From NCBI RefSeq assembly GCF_030867095.1, contig NC_081831.1, positions 40,175,319 through 40,239,318 of the forward strand: a stretch of DNA of 64,000 nt, given 5' to 3'. This stretch comes from Alligator mississippiensis (taxonomy: Eukaryota; Chordata; Crocodylia; Alligatoridae). The notes under the pieces were generated by a model that worked only from the letters and a program-made list of their open reading frames with translations, searched no databases and had not been told where the DNA came from. Made by a program: the position numbers and the translations under genes. This document shows positions 9,940 through 22,150 of the stretch, piece after piece (position 1 is the stretch's first letter; each line of letters opens with the position of its first letter).

Positions 9940-10585
9940 ACGTTCAGGAAGCACTTTCTTGAAATGCTTTCTTTTCCACTAATATTTTAAAATGTTTCCA
10001 GGGGCTTGTGCCAAGAGGTTGGGATGTTTATGTAGTCTCCTTCTTAGAGAATTAACTAGTATGGCCTTGCTGAAGTGGGAAGATGGCAACAGAAAGCTGG
10101 AAGTATAAGTTGGGCCAGGTGTCTTCCTGAGGTTATCAGCAGATCTTTCCCTGATGATGTCATCAGAAAACACCCAGGGCAACTTTTTGATTCAGGCAGC
10201 AACAGGTAGAAAACGAATTGAAGTTGCTGTTGAGAGCAAATTAAGATGCTTGTGGCTGACTCGTGTTAGGTTATGGGATCAGGACAGTTCAAGTTGGTAA
10301 GGCCATTCACAGGTGAGACGAATGATGTCATTCTGGTCCTCAGTTTTGTAATTTTCCATACGACACCCCTTAGGTATAATGGATAGAGTACAGTATGCAC
10401 ATTTTGAGGATGAGTGCATCATCCAAAATGCCATGAGCACCGGCCCTTTAAAAGGTTTCTGTTAGGGTGGGGCTCAATGGATGGATGGATCAACGTATGT
10501 GTGGCTGGTGTTCTGTATGAAGGTAAGGGTACACTTGTGAGAGAGACTGTATAGGAATGCCTGAAGGCCTGTAAGGACTGCCTCC
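9940..10585. other. Intergenic stretch, nothing recognised
   Basis: Single-copy-looking sequence after MARS2. It contains a GATGATGTCATC palindrome near 10155 and a GGAT(n) run near 10480, but no exon or transposon signature. Confidence 0.4.
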
Positions 10586-13250
10586 CCATTCAGTAAGAGC
10601 CTCACACTTTCCTTGATCCTTCTTTTGCTACCAACGTTCTATAGAAACCCTTCTTGTTATCCTTTACATCCCTTGCTAGCTGCAACTTCAATTGCACTTT
10701 GGCCTTCCTGACTTCATCCCTGCATGCCCGAGCAATGTTCTTGTATTCTTCCCTAGCTATTTCTTCATGTTTCCACCTCTTACAAGCTGCCTTTTTGTGA
10801 TTTCGTTTGCTGAAGAGTTCCCTGCTAAGCCAAGCTGGTTTTGTGTGCCATACTTGCTAGTTTTCCTGTGCATTGGGATGGTTTGTTCCTGCACTCTCAG
10901 TAAGGCTTCCTTAAAGTAGAGACAGATCTCCTGGACTTCTTCTCCCCTTCAGTCTGATTTCCCATGGGATCCTGCCCATGAGTTCCCTGAGCGAGTCAAA
11001 GTCTGCTTTTCTGAAGTCCAGGGTCCTTCCTCTGCTGCTCTCCGTCCTTCTTTTCCTCAGGATCCTGAACTCTATCATCTCATCACTGTTGCCCAAGTTG
11101 CCATCCACTACTACATTCCCCAGCAATTCTTTCCTGTTTATGAGCAGCAGGTCAAGATAGGCATGGCCCTTAGTTGGCCGCTCCAGCACTTGTACCAGGA
11201 AGTTGTCCCCAGCACTCTCCAAAAACTTCCTGGATTGCCTGCACACTGCTGTATTTCCCTCCCAGCAGATGTCAGGGTAATTGAAGTCCCCCATGAGAAC
11301 CAGGGCCTATGATAGGGAATCTTTCACTACCTGTTTGAAGAAAGCCTCATCCACCACTTCCTACTAGTCTGGTGGTCAATCCCTACCATGACATTGCCTT
11401 TATTGCTCTCCCCTCTAACCTTAACCTAGAGATTCTCAACAGGCCTATCTCCAGTTTCATACTGGAGCTCTGAGCAATCATATGGTTCATATAACATGCA
11501 ACTCCTCCTCTTCTCCCCTGCCTGTCCTCAAAAGGTTTGTACCCATCCATGACAGTGCTCCTGTCATGCGAGCTATCCCAACAAGTCACTGTTATTCTAA
11601 TCACATCATCGTGCTGTGACTGTGCAAGGACTTCCAATTCTTCCTGCTTGTTTCCCAGCTCTGCATTTGTGTAGTCACCTGAGGTAACTAGTTGATTGCC
11701 CTGATTTCTCAGGAAGGGGAGGTGCTCTCATACTGCTGTCTTCTCCTGCTTGCTCTTCTTCCAGGTCTCCTGCTTCCCCACTTACCCCAGGGCTTTGATT
11801 TCTATTTCCCAGCAAACCTAGTTTAAAGCCCTCCTCACTAGGTTAGCGAACCTGTCTGAAGACACTCTTCCCTCTTTGTCAGATGGATCTCATCTTTTCC
11901 CAATGTAACAGGGAACCCTAGCTCTGTTACTGGGAAGCAGAGGGGAAGCTAACTGCCTCCATTAACTTTTCTTAGTAAGTCCAGGGGCTTACTATTTATG
12001 TTATAGTTTGACCCGGTGGTTTGTAGCTGAGGCTGTAGGGCAGGTGGAGACCTCATTAGTGCATACAGGGGTGCAACTACAAGGGGCCAGAGAGCCTGGT
12101 GCCACAAGGGGCACAGCCATACAGGGCCAGGGGCCTAGAGTAGATTGATTGAAGCTAGTGCCTCAAAGCTGGACTCAGCTACATAAAAGGGGCAGAAACT
12201 GTATTAGCTGAGACCCCAAAGGGAGCAGAAGATGCAGACAACACCTGCGAGGCATGGGATACAATAAGGGGAGGTCAGAGTCATGCAAATAGCCCTTAAG
12301 GCAGGAGCTCATCACCTCCCAGTGTTTGAGAGCCAAGAATGGATCTGAGAAGCTTCCCTTTTAAGAACCCAAAGTAAGAACACGTTGTGGCAGGTGAGTA
12401 AAGGGGAGTCTGTTCCCAGAAGCAAATACAAATGAAAAAAGGGACTTTGGGGTGCCTCTGGGCACTTTCAAATGCCCCTGGGGATGGCACCCTGTTACAC
12501 CCAGCAATCCTTGGAATGACATCCCATGGTCAAAGAAGCCAAATCCCTGCTGGTGACACCACCTGTGCAGCCAGGTGTTGATCTGCAGGATGTACCTGCT
12601 CCTGCCTGGGCCCTTTCCCTTGGCCAGAAGGATTGATGAGAACACAACCTGAGCCCTAGACCCCCTCACCCTTGCACCCAGAGCCCTGTTGTCGCTTTTG
12701 ATATGCTCAGGGTCTCTGCTGGCAGTATCATTGGTGCCCACATGGATAAGCAGCATAGGGTAGTAGTCAGAGGGCTGGATGAGCCTTGGTAATCTTTCTG
12801 TGACATCTTGGATCCAGGCTCCGGGCAAGCAGCAGATCTCCCAAGACAATAAGACAGGCTGGCAGATGGCTCCCTCCATCCTCCACAGAAGAGAGTCTTC
12901 AACAACCACCACCACCCGTCATTTCTCCTTGGTGGCAGTCATCTTGATCCTACCCACTTTGGTGAGGCCTGGGCTGTCTTGCTCCACCAATGGAACATGC
13001 TCCTCCCTCTCTGCTGCTAGAGCTGCATATCTGTTCTCCAGATGAATGACTGCAGGTGGAGGTGAAGATCTCTGCTTGCTGCCACAAATCATGAGGTTCC
13101 AGCTTCCACTCTCTTGGGAGTCCGAGTCCTCCCTCTTCTCAAGTGCTGTATCTGGTATTTCTTGCTCCACAGTCCCAAAAATCTCCTCAAACAGAATTGA
13201 TGAATGTCTCGTGGCAGAGGGTGCTTTGGACTCTTGCCTGTTAGCTAAGA
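10585..13250 (-). mobile_element. CR1 LINE, ORF1 plus endonuclease, split by a solo LTR
   Basis: Read on the minus strand. Remnants of ORF1 (about 13250-12500) include a SGNH/esterase-like region (IHVGTNDTAS, GFGFFDHGMSFQGLLG) that resumes after the LTR as KMRSI and a Lys/Arg-rich end near 11890. ORF2 endonuclease follows ([12 protein letters not shown] near 11660, [13 protein letters not shown] at 11294-11256), then the linker up to KDNKKGFYR near 10640. The reverse-transcriptase region is absent, so this copy lacks its 3' half, whereas most CR1 copies lack the 5' part. Several frame breaks are present. The 5' side meets the large satellite. Confidence 0.85.
11904..12499. mobile_element. Solo LTR (ERV/LTR-retrotransposon fossil) inside CR1 ORF1
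   Basis: Starts TGTAACAGGG and ends CCCTGTTACA, the inverted TG...CA ends of an LTR. The flanks are CCCAA (11899-11903) and CCCAG (12500-12504), a probable 4-5 bp target duplication. Removing it rejoins the CR1 ORF1 reading. The 596 bp length fits a solo LTR with no internal region. It is younger than the CR1 it interrupts; the family is not identified. Confidence 0.7.
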
Positions 13251-13252
13251 GA

Positions 13253-13666
13253 CACCACACATAGGCGCACACACAGACAGGCAGGCAGGCACACACATGC
13301 AGGCATGCAGGCACACAGATACAGACATGCAGATGTACACATAGGCATGCAGGCACACGCAGACACAGGCGCACACACAGAAAGGCAGACACAGGCATGT
13401 AGACGCACACAAATGCAGGCATGCAGACGTACACACACACACACACATGCAGACACGCAGGCCTGCCCACATACACACATAGACAGGCACAGAGACATTA
13501 AGACACAGGCAGGTGCACACACACTGGCACACGCAGGCATACACACACACACAGGTATACACACAGACACGCAGGCATGATGACACACAGGCATGCAGTG
13601 ACACAAGCATGCAGGAACACAAACATATGCAGGCATGCACACCCCCCCAGACATGCAGGAGCGCGT

Positions 13667-13703
<37 letters not shown>

Positions 13704-16700
13704 CAAGTGCTCACAGAGACAGGAACAGACATGCAGGTGCACACAGACTTGCAGGTGCGCACACACATGTACACACACAGATGTACGGGCACATACAGAT
13801 ACAGGCGGGCACATACAGATACAGGCAGACACAAGCAGACATGCAGGCACACATGCAGAGACAGGCACACAGACACAGGCACACAGGTACACACGCACAG
13901 ACATGAAGGCATACACACAAAGGCACACAGACAGACATGCAGACACACACAGATGCAGGCAAACACAGATGCAGACACAGGTAGGCACACACAGGCACAT
14001 GCACACGAACACAGGCACACACACAGATATGCAAGCACGCAGACACATGCAGGCACAGAGGCACGCATTGATACGCAGGCACACAAACTCGCAGGCACAT
14101 TCATAGGCACACAAGCACGCAGGCAGGTGCATGCACACAGACAGGTGTACGCAAACATACGCATACATACACAGGCATGTACACACATGCATACACGCAC
14201 TTGCAAACAGGCACATGCATACACGTGTGTGCACGCACACGTAGGTGCATGAAGACACATGCAGGCATGTGGACATGCACACATGCAGGCAAGCACACAT
14301 GCACACAGGTGCGTACACACACATGTAGGCACACACACAACCAGGTGTGCGCGCACAGACATGCAGGTACACATGCGCGCAGATGCACACAAATATGCAC
14401 AGGCGCGCACAACCATGCAGGCACAGGCAAGCAGGCACACGCAGGCATGTGCGCACCTACATAGGCACACACGAACACATGTGGTGCACACACACACACA
14501 CACACAGGTGCATACACACACAGGTGAGCACACACATGCACACACATACAGACTGGCATGTGCACATGCACGCAGGCATGCACACATGCAGGCGCATGAG
14601 AACACAGGCATGCACACACATTTAGGCACGTGAGGCATGCACACAGATGCGCGCACACAAGCACACAGGTGCGTGTTTACATATGCAGGTGCACATGGAC
14701 ACATGCAGGCATATGCCCACACAGACATGCAAGCATGCAAAAACATGCAGGCATGCACACGTGTGCATACACGCAAACAGATGCAGGCACGCATACGCAG
14801 GTGCACGCCAACACATGCACACATAGGCAGGCGCACAGATGCAGGTAGGCGTATGTGTGCACAATACAGGCGCATGCACACAGACATGCAGGTGTGCACA
14901 CATACACAGACACATGTAGTCGTGTACTCTGCAGCAGGCATGTGCGCATGCACACAAATACAGATACGCGCATACATGCACACAAAGGCGTGTGCGCACA
15001 CAAACGTAGGCATGTGTGAACACATGCACCTGCAGATGCGTGCAAACACTCAAGTGCGCACACGCACAGACATGAAGGTGCAGGCCCACAGACATGAAGA
15101 TGCGTACACACACGTGCATATATGCAGGGGCAAACGTGCACATGCACAGACACGCAGGTGCGCACCCACACAGACGTGCACACGCAGGCACATGCGCACA
15201 CGCACACAAGCAGGCATGAGCACACACACTCAGACACATGCAGGCATTTGCGCACACATGCAGGTGCATGCACACAGGCGTGTGCACACATGCAGGTGTG
15301 TGTGAATGTGCTCATGCTGGTGCATGCAAATATGCAAGTGCGCACGCTCACACACAGGCATTAGCCCACACATGCAGGTGCATGCACACACACAGTCTCT
15401 CACACGCAAGCAGTTATGTGCATACACACACGCATACACGTGCGTGCACACACACACGGGCCCAGACTTGCAGACAGGCACGTGCGGGCACACGATGCAC
15501 ATGTATGCGTGCACACGAACACAGGCACACACACACACAGATATGCAGGCATGTACATACACATGCAGGGATGCACAAGCACATGGAGGCATGCACATAC
15601 ATGCACACATGCAGGTGCGCGCACATATACACACATGCAGGCATGTACACATGCACACAGAGGCGTGTGCACACAAACATGCAGGCGTGTGTGAACACGT
15701 GCATATACAGGTGCATGTGAACATGCAAGTGCGCACTTGCACACATGCACAGGCATGCATGCACACAGGTGCACACGTGTACATGTATAGTTGCGTGCAC
15801 AGAAACGTGCACACAGACGTGCACACAGACACAGGCAGGAGCACAGACATGCAGGCAGTCACATGCATGCACACAATGCACAGGTGTGCATGCACATGCG
15901 CACAGGTGTGCATGCACAGACATGCAGGCATGCACACACACACGTAGCAACGCACAAACACACAGGCGCACATATACATGCGCACACCCAGGCAGGCGCA
16001 CACATGCACTCACACATACAGGTGCACGCATAAACATGCAGGCAGGTGTGCGCACACATGCAGGCGTGCAAGCACATGCATGCACACAGGTGCTCGTGCA
16101 CACAGGAGTGCATGCACATGCAGGCCGGCACATGAGAACACACATACATGCAGGTAGGCATGCTCACACAAACATGCACACGTGCACACCGGCAGGCAGA
16201 CATGCATGCGCACGCAGGTATGTACACAGATGCATGAGGACATGCACGCACAGTGACAGACATGCATGCAGAAACATGCAGGCAGGCACACACACATGCG
16301 CACACGTATGCATACACAGGTGTGCACGCAGATGCCTCTGTGCATGCAGGTACATGTGCACACTGTGGCAGGTTCGCACGCACGCATACATGCAGGCGCA
16401 CACGTGCACAGGCAGGTGTACACAAGAGGCACGTGTGCATGTATGCAGGCATGTGCGTGCACATGGGCATGCATGGGCACACCTGTGCACGCAGGCACGT
16501 GCACACATGCAAACAGGCACGCTCATGTGCATGCAGGCTCGCACACACAGGCAGGCAGGCAGGTGTGCATGGAGACAGGCAGGTGCACGCGTATAGACAG
16601 GCACGTGCATGCACAAGCATGTACGTGCACGCCCACACGCTCATGCACACACGTGTGCATGCAATCACATGCATGCACAGAGGCAAGCACGGACATGGTA

Positions 16701-16868
16701 GGGTGAGCAGACATGTTGGCACCCAGGTGTGCACGGACACACATGCAGAGATGCACACACCCAGAGACACGTACATACACCTGCAGACGCCCCCCCCCAC
16801 GCACGCACCAGGAGAGGTGTGCTCATGCACCCGCAGACAAGTGTGCACCCGCACACACAGAGCCTGCC
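13253..16868. repeat. 3.6 kb degenerate CA/TG/GC satellite
   Basis: Continuous variants of ACACATGCAGGC, GCACACACAGAC and GTGTGCACAC without a fixed long period. Alternating purine-pyrimidine runs dominate, including a pure CA tract near 13669-13700. Low stop-codon density gives Cys-rich frames of up to about 600 codons on the minus strand; these are composition artefacts. The left edge abuts the CR1 5' end. Confidence 0.9.
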
Positions 16869-17005
16869 ACCGCGTGCAAATCATCCCTCCCTCCCTCGCC
16901 CCCAGCCAGGCAGCGCATGTTTGGCTCACAGAGGGGCATGTCTGCGTCTGTGCCCTTAGGGTGCCCCCTCTTGTCTCACCCACCATGCCTAGATGTTGTG
17001 TAAAT

Positions 17006-17860
17006 AAATAGGGACACTGTCCCTGGACCTTTGCTGGGCCTCAGTCCCACTGGTCTCTGGCTCCTGGCTGGGCCTGTGATCAGCTGTGCCTGTCTGGGCA
17101 CCCAAAGCCTTATGGGCTTAATTGCATGGCTCCAAAACCTTCCCTTTACCACATTCCATGCCTTGTGGGTGTTACAGGTATCTCTCTGTTGAGGCTTCAG
17201 CCTCTTTGGCCTCTGTCCTTTTAATCTAGCTAGGCCTTCTAGCCTAGGCCCACTGAACTGGAACTGGCTTTGAGGCACTGGCTTCACTTGTTCCTTCCAG
17301 TCACTGGGCCCCTGTCTGCTGGGCTCCTGGCCCCTCTGTGGCAGCGCCCTCACTGGTGCCAGGCTCTCTGGCTCCTCTGTGGTGGTGCCCTCAGTGGGCA
17401 CTAATGAGGCTTCCTTCTCCCCTTATAGCCTCATCCCAGTCCACTAGGGGAAATGGTAACATAACATAAGCTCCTGGGGTATAACATAAACAAACCAATA
17501 GAAGCAGTCCTCTGCCCCTTTAAGAGGGCAAACCTTTCATTCTAGTGCCAGCTGGCTCCTTGTGAGCTTCTTGGGCCTAGGTCTTCCTGAGCAGCAAAGC
17601 AGTCTGACCAGTGCCCCTGCATGCTTCACCTATACAGTAACTCTGCAGTGAGCAGGGCTAGCTTAGCTTGCTAGCTCTAGCCACAGGTTTATAGGTACCC
17701 AGGGCCCTGCCCACATCCGGTCAGGTGAGTGCCTGGGCCCGCTGCTAATTGCTTCATTAGCCTGTTGCCCTGGCAATCTGCAGCTGTGGTGCCCTGCCTG
17801 TTCTGCAGTGCTTTCTGGCTAAGCTGCTTCTCTTAAAGTTACAGTAGCATACAAATAAAA
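17006..17860. mobile_element. LTR-like fossil, low confidence
   Basis: A CT-rich block with GGCCTCAGTCC, CTAGGCCCACTGAACTGG and a TTTAAGAGGGC motif resembles in style and landmarks the block at 24650-25860 (for example GCCTAGGCCCACTGG). Probably an old LTR-type repeat, broken. Family not identified. Confidence 0.3.
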
Positions 17861-18119
17861 AAGATTGTCTGGGACAGGTAGTCAGACAAGCTGCAAAATT
17901 CACCTGGCTGCAAGCTGAGTGGGTGAGCTGTGCTTAATTAAGAACTCTGCAAGAAAAGGGTGGCAAAAAGTTTGCTGAGGGTGCAATATCTTTGTTACCC
18001 TGTGGGGGTGGTAAAGTTACAGGGCCGAAGGGTACGGGTCATTAGGAGTTGGCATGTACGAGTGTGAAGGGTAAGTACTGAGGAGACTTTTGAGGCCGGT
18101 GTTATTAACCATTAAGCTT

Positions 18120-21110
18120 CCTTTATTATGTACAATGTATTAGCTAATTTACTACTCCTTAGATCACTTGTACAACTGCTTAGCTTTCATAAACAATACG
18201 AAACACAACATACACAAACACACAAAACACAAAAATATGAGAGAAATTGCTGCTCCTGTTTCTGTTGATAATAATACTACAGAAAAGGGATTACAAATAC
18301 AGTTTCAGGTTACAATTACTTTACTGATTTCAGGATTATTAGTATTACTCATATTTCATACTTACCACACCAATAGGTGTAGCATACTTGGTTATTCTAT
18401 TCTGTTACCGAGTCAGACGAGACATTGCTGGCTTGGTGTTCTGCGGCTTTCAGACAAGACGACTTGTTCACTTAGAGTGAGATATTTGTCTCGGGGACTC
18501 TGTGTCATATTGAATGTAATAGTTTGAATGCTTATAATAGTTGCCCATTAGCCAGTTTAGGAAGAAGACAAGGTTCATCTTATCTAGGTCATTGTTTTGG
18601 CCTATGTGCGGAAGGTCCTGACTTTGTTCAAAGTCTTAACTCTTGAATTTTATCTTTAGAGGCCTTTAATAAGGTTAACCTAAAAATGACCCTTAAGCAA
18701 GCATCCCACATTCCGAGAAATCAAACCCTAGGAGCCTTTGAAAAGGTTGGAAAGAAAGGAAATTCCCCAAAGTAATTAAATGGTGAACTAAAGAAACTGA
18801 ACCCAGCAGAAATCTGTTGAGTAAGATCCGAGCCCAAATTTGGGAGTAGTGACAGGTTTGGGTAGGAGGGGCCCAAGATGGCAACTCACTCAATAAAAAC
18901 TGTAACCTACTGTCCCAATTTGGAGGTAACCTCACTTGCAGAACAACGAAGGAAGAATGGCAAGTGTAGGCCGGATCAGACTGATCACTGTCTCTAGTGG
19001 GTTATGGAATAGAGAAAATCCCACCCAATTTACTGATTCGTTTTGATGCACTGGCTGGGGGGGTAGTTAGTTGATTGCACGATTTCACAATGATTACACA
19101 CTTAATTCATACAACACAATTTTATTTTAAAATTCTTTGCTACGCATATAACACTGCTTAGCTTTAAGAAACACCACAAACATTAAGAACACAATAATTA
19201 CATATATCAGAAACAATGCTCCGAATGCACTTCCTTCCCAAACAATGCTATAAGAATTAGTATTACAAAAACAACTACAATTACAACTAAAAGTTAAATT
19301 TGAATCAATACTATTATTTTTCATAATATACTTACAATCCTAGAATTCTGAGAAGCCAAACACCTAAATATGGTTTCATTCCTCAGTAGTACAATTTAAT
19401 GGGTTGGCCTCAGTAGTACGGTTCAATGGGCTCGCCTCAGCAATACGATTCAATGGGCTGGCCTCAATACTGATAGGACTAAGTCCCCTCCTTTCAGTCC
19501 CTTTCGGGTGCTCTGCAGCTTCAGCGTGAACTAAGAGATTCGTGTTTACGGAGAGGGTGGTTCAGGTGATCAGTCTGATCCGGCCTATACTTGCGATTCT
19601 TCCTTCATTGTTCTGCAAGTACAGTCACCTCCAAATTGGGAGAGTAGGTTACAGTTTTTATTGAGAGCTGCCGTCTTGGGCCACTCTTACTCAAACCTGT
19701 CATTACCCCCAAATTTGGGCTCGGATCTTACTCAACAGATTCTTTTGCTTAGTAATTAGTTTCTTTTGTTGATCATTTTAATTACTTTTGGAGACCTTCC
19801 ATACCACTGCAAGTGACCTTTTCTTACCAATCTGGTCAAAAGGCTCTAGGGTTTGATCTCTCTGAACTCAGGATATTTGCTTAAGGATCAATTTTCAGGT
19901 TCTCTTTGTTAAAAACTTCTAAAGATAAAATTTAAAAGTTAAAACTTTAAGCAAAGTCTGGATCTTTCACACGTAGTCCAAAACAATGACCTAGATAAGG
20001 AGATAAATCTTATCTTCTTCCTGAAACTGGCTAATGGACAACCATTACAAACATTCAAACTATTTCATTCAATATAACAATCACCTGAACCACCCTCTCC
20101 GTGAACACGAATCTCTTAGTTCACTCTGAAGCTGCAGAGCACCCAAAAGGGACTGAAGGAAGGGGACTTAGTCCTATCAGTATTGAGGCCAGCCCATTGA
20201 ACTGTACTGCTGAGGCCAGCCCATTGAACCGTACTACTGAGGCCAACCCATTAAATTGTACTACTGAGGAATGAAAGCATATCTAGGTGTTTGGCTTCTC
20301 AGAATTCTAGGATTGTAAGGATATCATGAAAATAATAGTATTGATTCAAATTTAACTTTTAGTTGTAATTGTAATTGTTTTAAGGAAGTGCATTTGGAGC
20401 ATTGTTTCTGATATATGTAGTTATAGTGTTCTTAATGTTTGTGGTATTTCTTAAAGCTAAGCAGTGTTATATGTGTAGCAAAGAATTTTAAAATAAAATT
20501 GTGTTGTATGAATTAAGTGTGCAATCATTGTGAAATCGTGCAAGTAGCTAAAAATTTCCCCAGCCAGTTCATCAAACGAATCAGTAAGTTGTGTGGGATC
20601 TTCTCTATTCCATAACCCGCTAGAGACACTGCACAGTTGATCAGGCTGCAATGTGAACTACTTGCAATTCTTCTTTCGATGCTCTGTAAGTGAGTTCTCC
20701 TCCGAATTGGGATTGCTTATGCTCGGTTTATAGGAGTGAGTTGGCGTCATGGCCCCCTCCTACTCCTCCTCGCCATAAGTCCCATATTCAGGTGCGGATG
20801 CAGCATCTAGCGCCCCATATTTGGGTGCGGACGCAGCATCTAGCACATGCCCGTTTCACTCCACTGACCCAATTTTGAGCAATTTTTCCTGGTCCAAGCT
20901 GGTTTTGGGACCTTCCAATTGCGCTAAAGTAACCCTATATGCTCACACCTGATTGGTCTGTTAAATTTCATTCTGTTATCTTAAGTTTCATTTTACTATG
21001 AATCACTTACACTTACTTTGTTATGTCTCGTTTCTATATATTTATATTCAGGCCCTTTCAACAATGGCGAATAGGCAACACACTATTGTGTGTGTAAATA
21101 GCCTACTCAT
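18120..21110. mobile_element. Cluster of LTR/ERV-like fossils in inverted arrangement
   Basis: An AT-rich repeat mosaic. Arms at about 18985-19562 and 20092-20650 are inverted copies of each other around a roughly 530 bp spacer (19562-20090). That spacer is itself the reverse complement of 18500-18985, and its start recurs from about 20650. Shared landmarks include GATCAGTCTGATCCGGCC and TTGGGCTCGGATCTTACTCA. A short hydrophobic segment on the minus strand (about 19127-19324) could come from an envelope tail, which suggests an ERV end plus LTR. Broken and old; family not identified. Confidence 0.45.
20787..20850. repeat. Two-copy tandem repeat, about 32 bp
   Basis: CCCATATTCAGGTGCGGATG then CAGCATCTAGCG is followed directly by a near-identical unit with TTTGGGTGCGGACG. 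It lies inside the LTR-like cluster. Confidence 0.6.
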
Positions 21111-22150
21111 TACTATGGCAATCTTTACCAGACAGGAAGGTATGCCTGCACAGTGCTGGTAGGCTTGCTGGAGTTGGGAGGAATTGCAGGGTCAGAGACC
21201 TGCAGAAGGAAGCTCCTGCCTGGGGGTGGATGTGCTGGGACGGGGAGACAGCCTCAAGAGGGAGTGGGCTGAGAGAACACAAAACAGCATGGGTGTGTGA
21301 TGGGATACCTAATCACTAGTGTTTGCAGGAAGTGTATTTCCAGAAGGAAACAAAAGGGAGTCTATTGCCTACAGCAGCTGTTTAGAGCTCATTTCCTTTT
21401 ATTACCAGGAAGGATTAAATGAGTCCATTTTCCATGGAGCAACAGAAGCCTTGCCTCCACCATCTAGTGGTGGATCATAGTTATAGCTATGTTGCTATTT
21501 ATTGTTATGGGAAGTGGACAGTGACCAGAAGGAAATCACTTGGGTTATGGGGTGGGGAAACTGTTTTAAAGGGTTATAACGTGGTGGGTTCAGTTATTTA
21601 GGTAGTTTAACACAAGTTAGACCACCCAGCGCACTGGAATTATCCACCTGATGTTGTATTTGTAAATTTATTTTAAATTGTTATTAAAGAAATATAATAA
21701 CAATTGTCATTTATTATTTCCTGCATATAAAGTAGTTGCGTATAACAAAGAATGTGTTCATTGTATTCATAGCAGATTCCTGGGTGGTGAGGGTGAGGGA
21801 CACACCTCTCCACAGGACCCCTCAGTCAGTAGTCTGCCTGAGGGGCTCCCAGGGCTACGGGCACCCTGAGGACCCAAAATCCGGCATATCACCTGGCTAT
21901 GGTACGCTGGCATGAGTTACGCTAGAATCCAGGTGCACCCCCCAGCACCCTTCACTGTGATTTGAGGCATCTGAACACGCACCTCAGTCATCCAGCAGCT
22001 GCTCTCTCCCAGCAGCTGAAGAACTTCTTCCTCGCATCCAAGTATTTGGTGTAGAGCTTCGTAAGCCACGGGAGGAGTAGACAGGCTCAGCTCCTGAGCA
22101 GCAGACGGGTAATCCTGTCTTCCAATGCTATGATGAAACTGACATAAGCA
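21110..22150. other. Intergenic stretch, nothing recognised
   Basis: No coding exon, tandem repeat or clear transposon end was seen. A minus-strand 84-codon frame at 21917-22171 has no recognisable motif. Confidence 0.35.

Noticed and set aside
13241-15049. 602-codon Cys-rich open frame, and several like it on both strands
   Set aside because: It coincides exactly with the CA/TG/GC satellite. The absence of stops follows from the repeat composition, with no start context, splice sites or conservation pattern.
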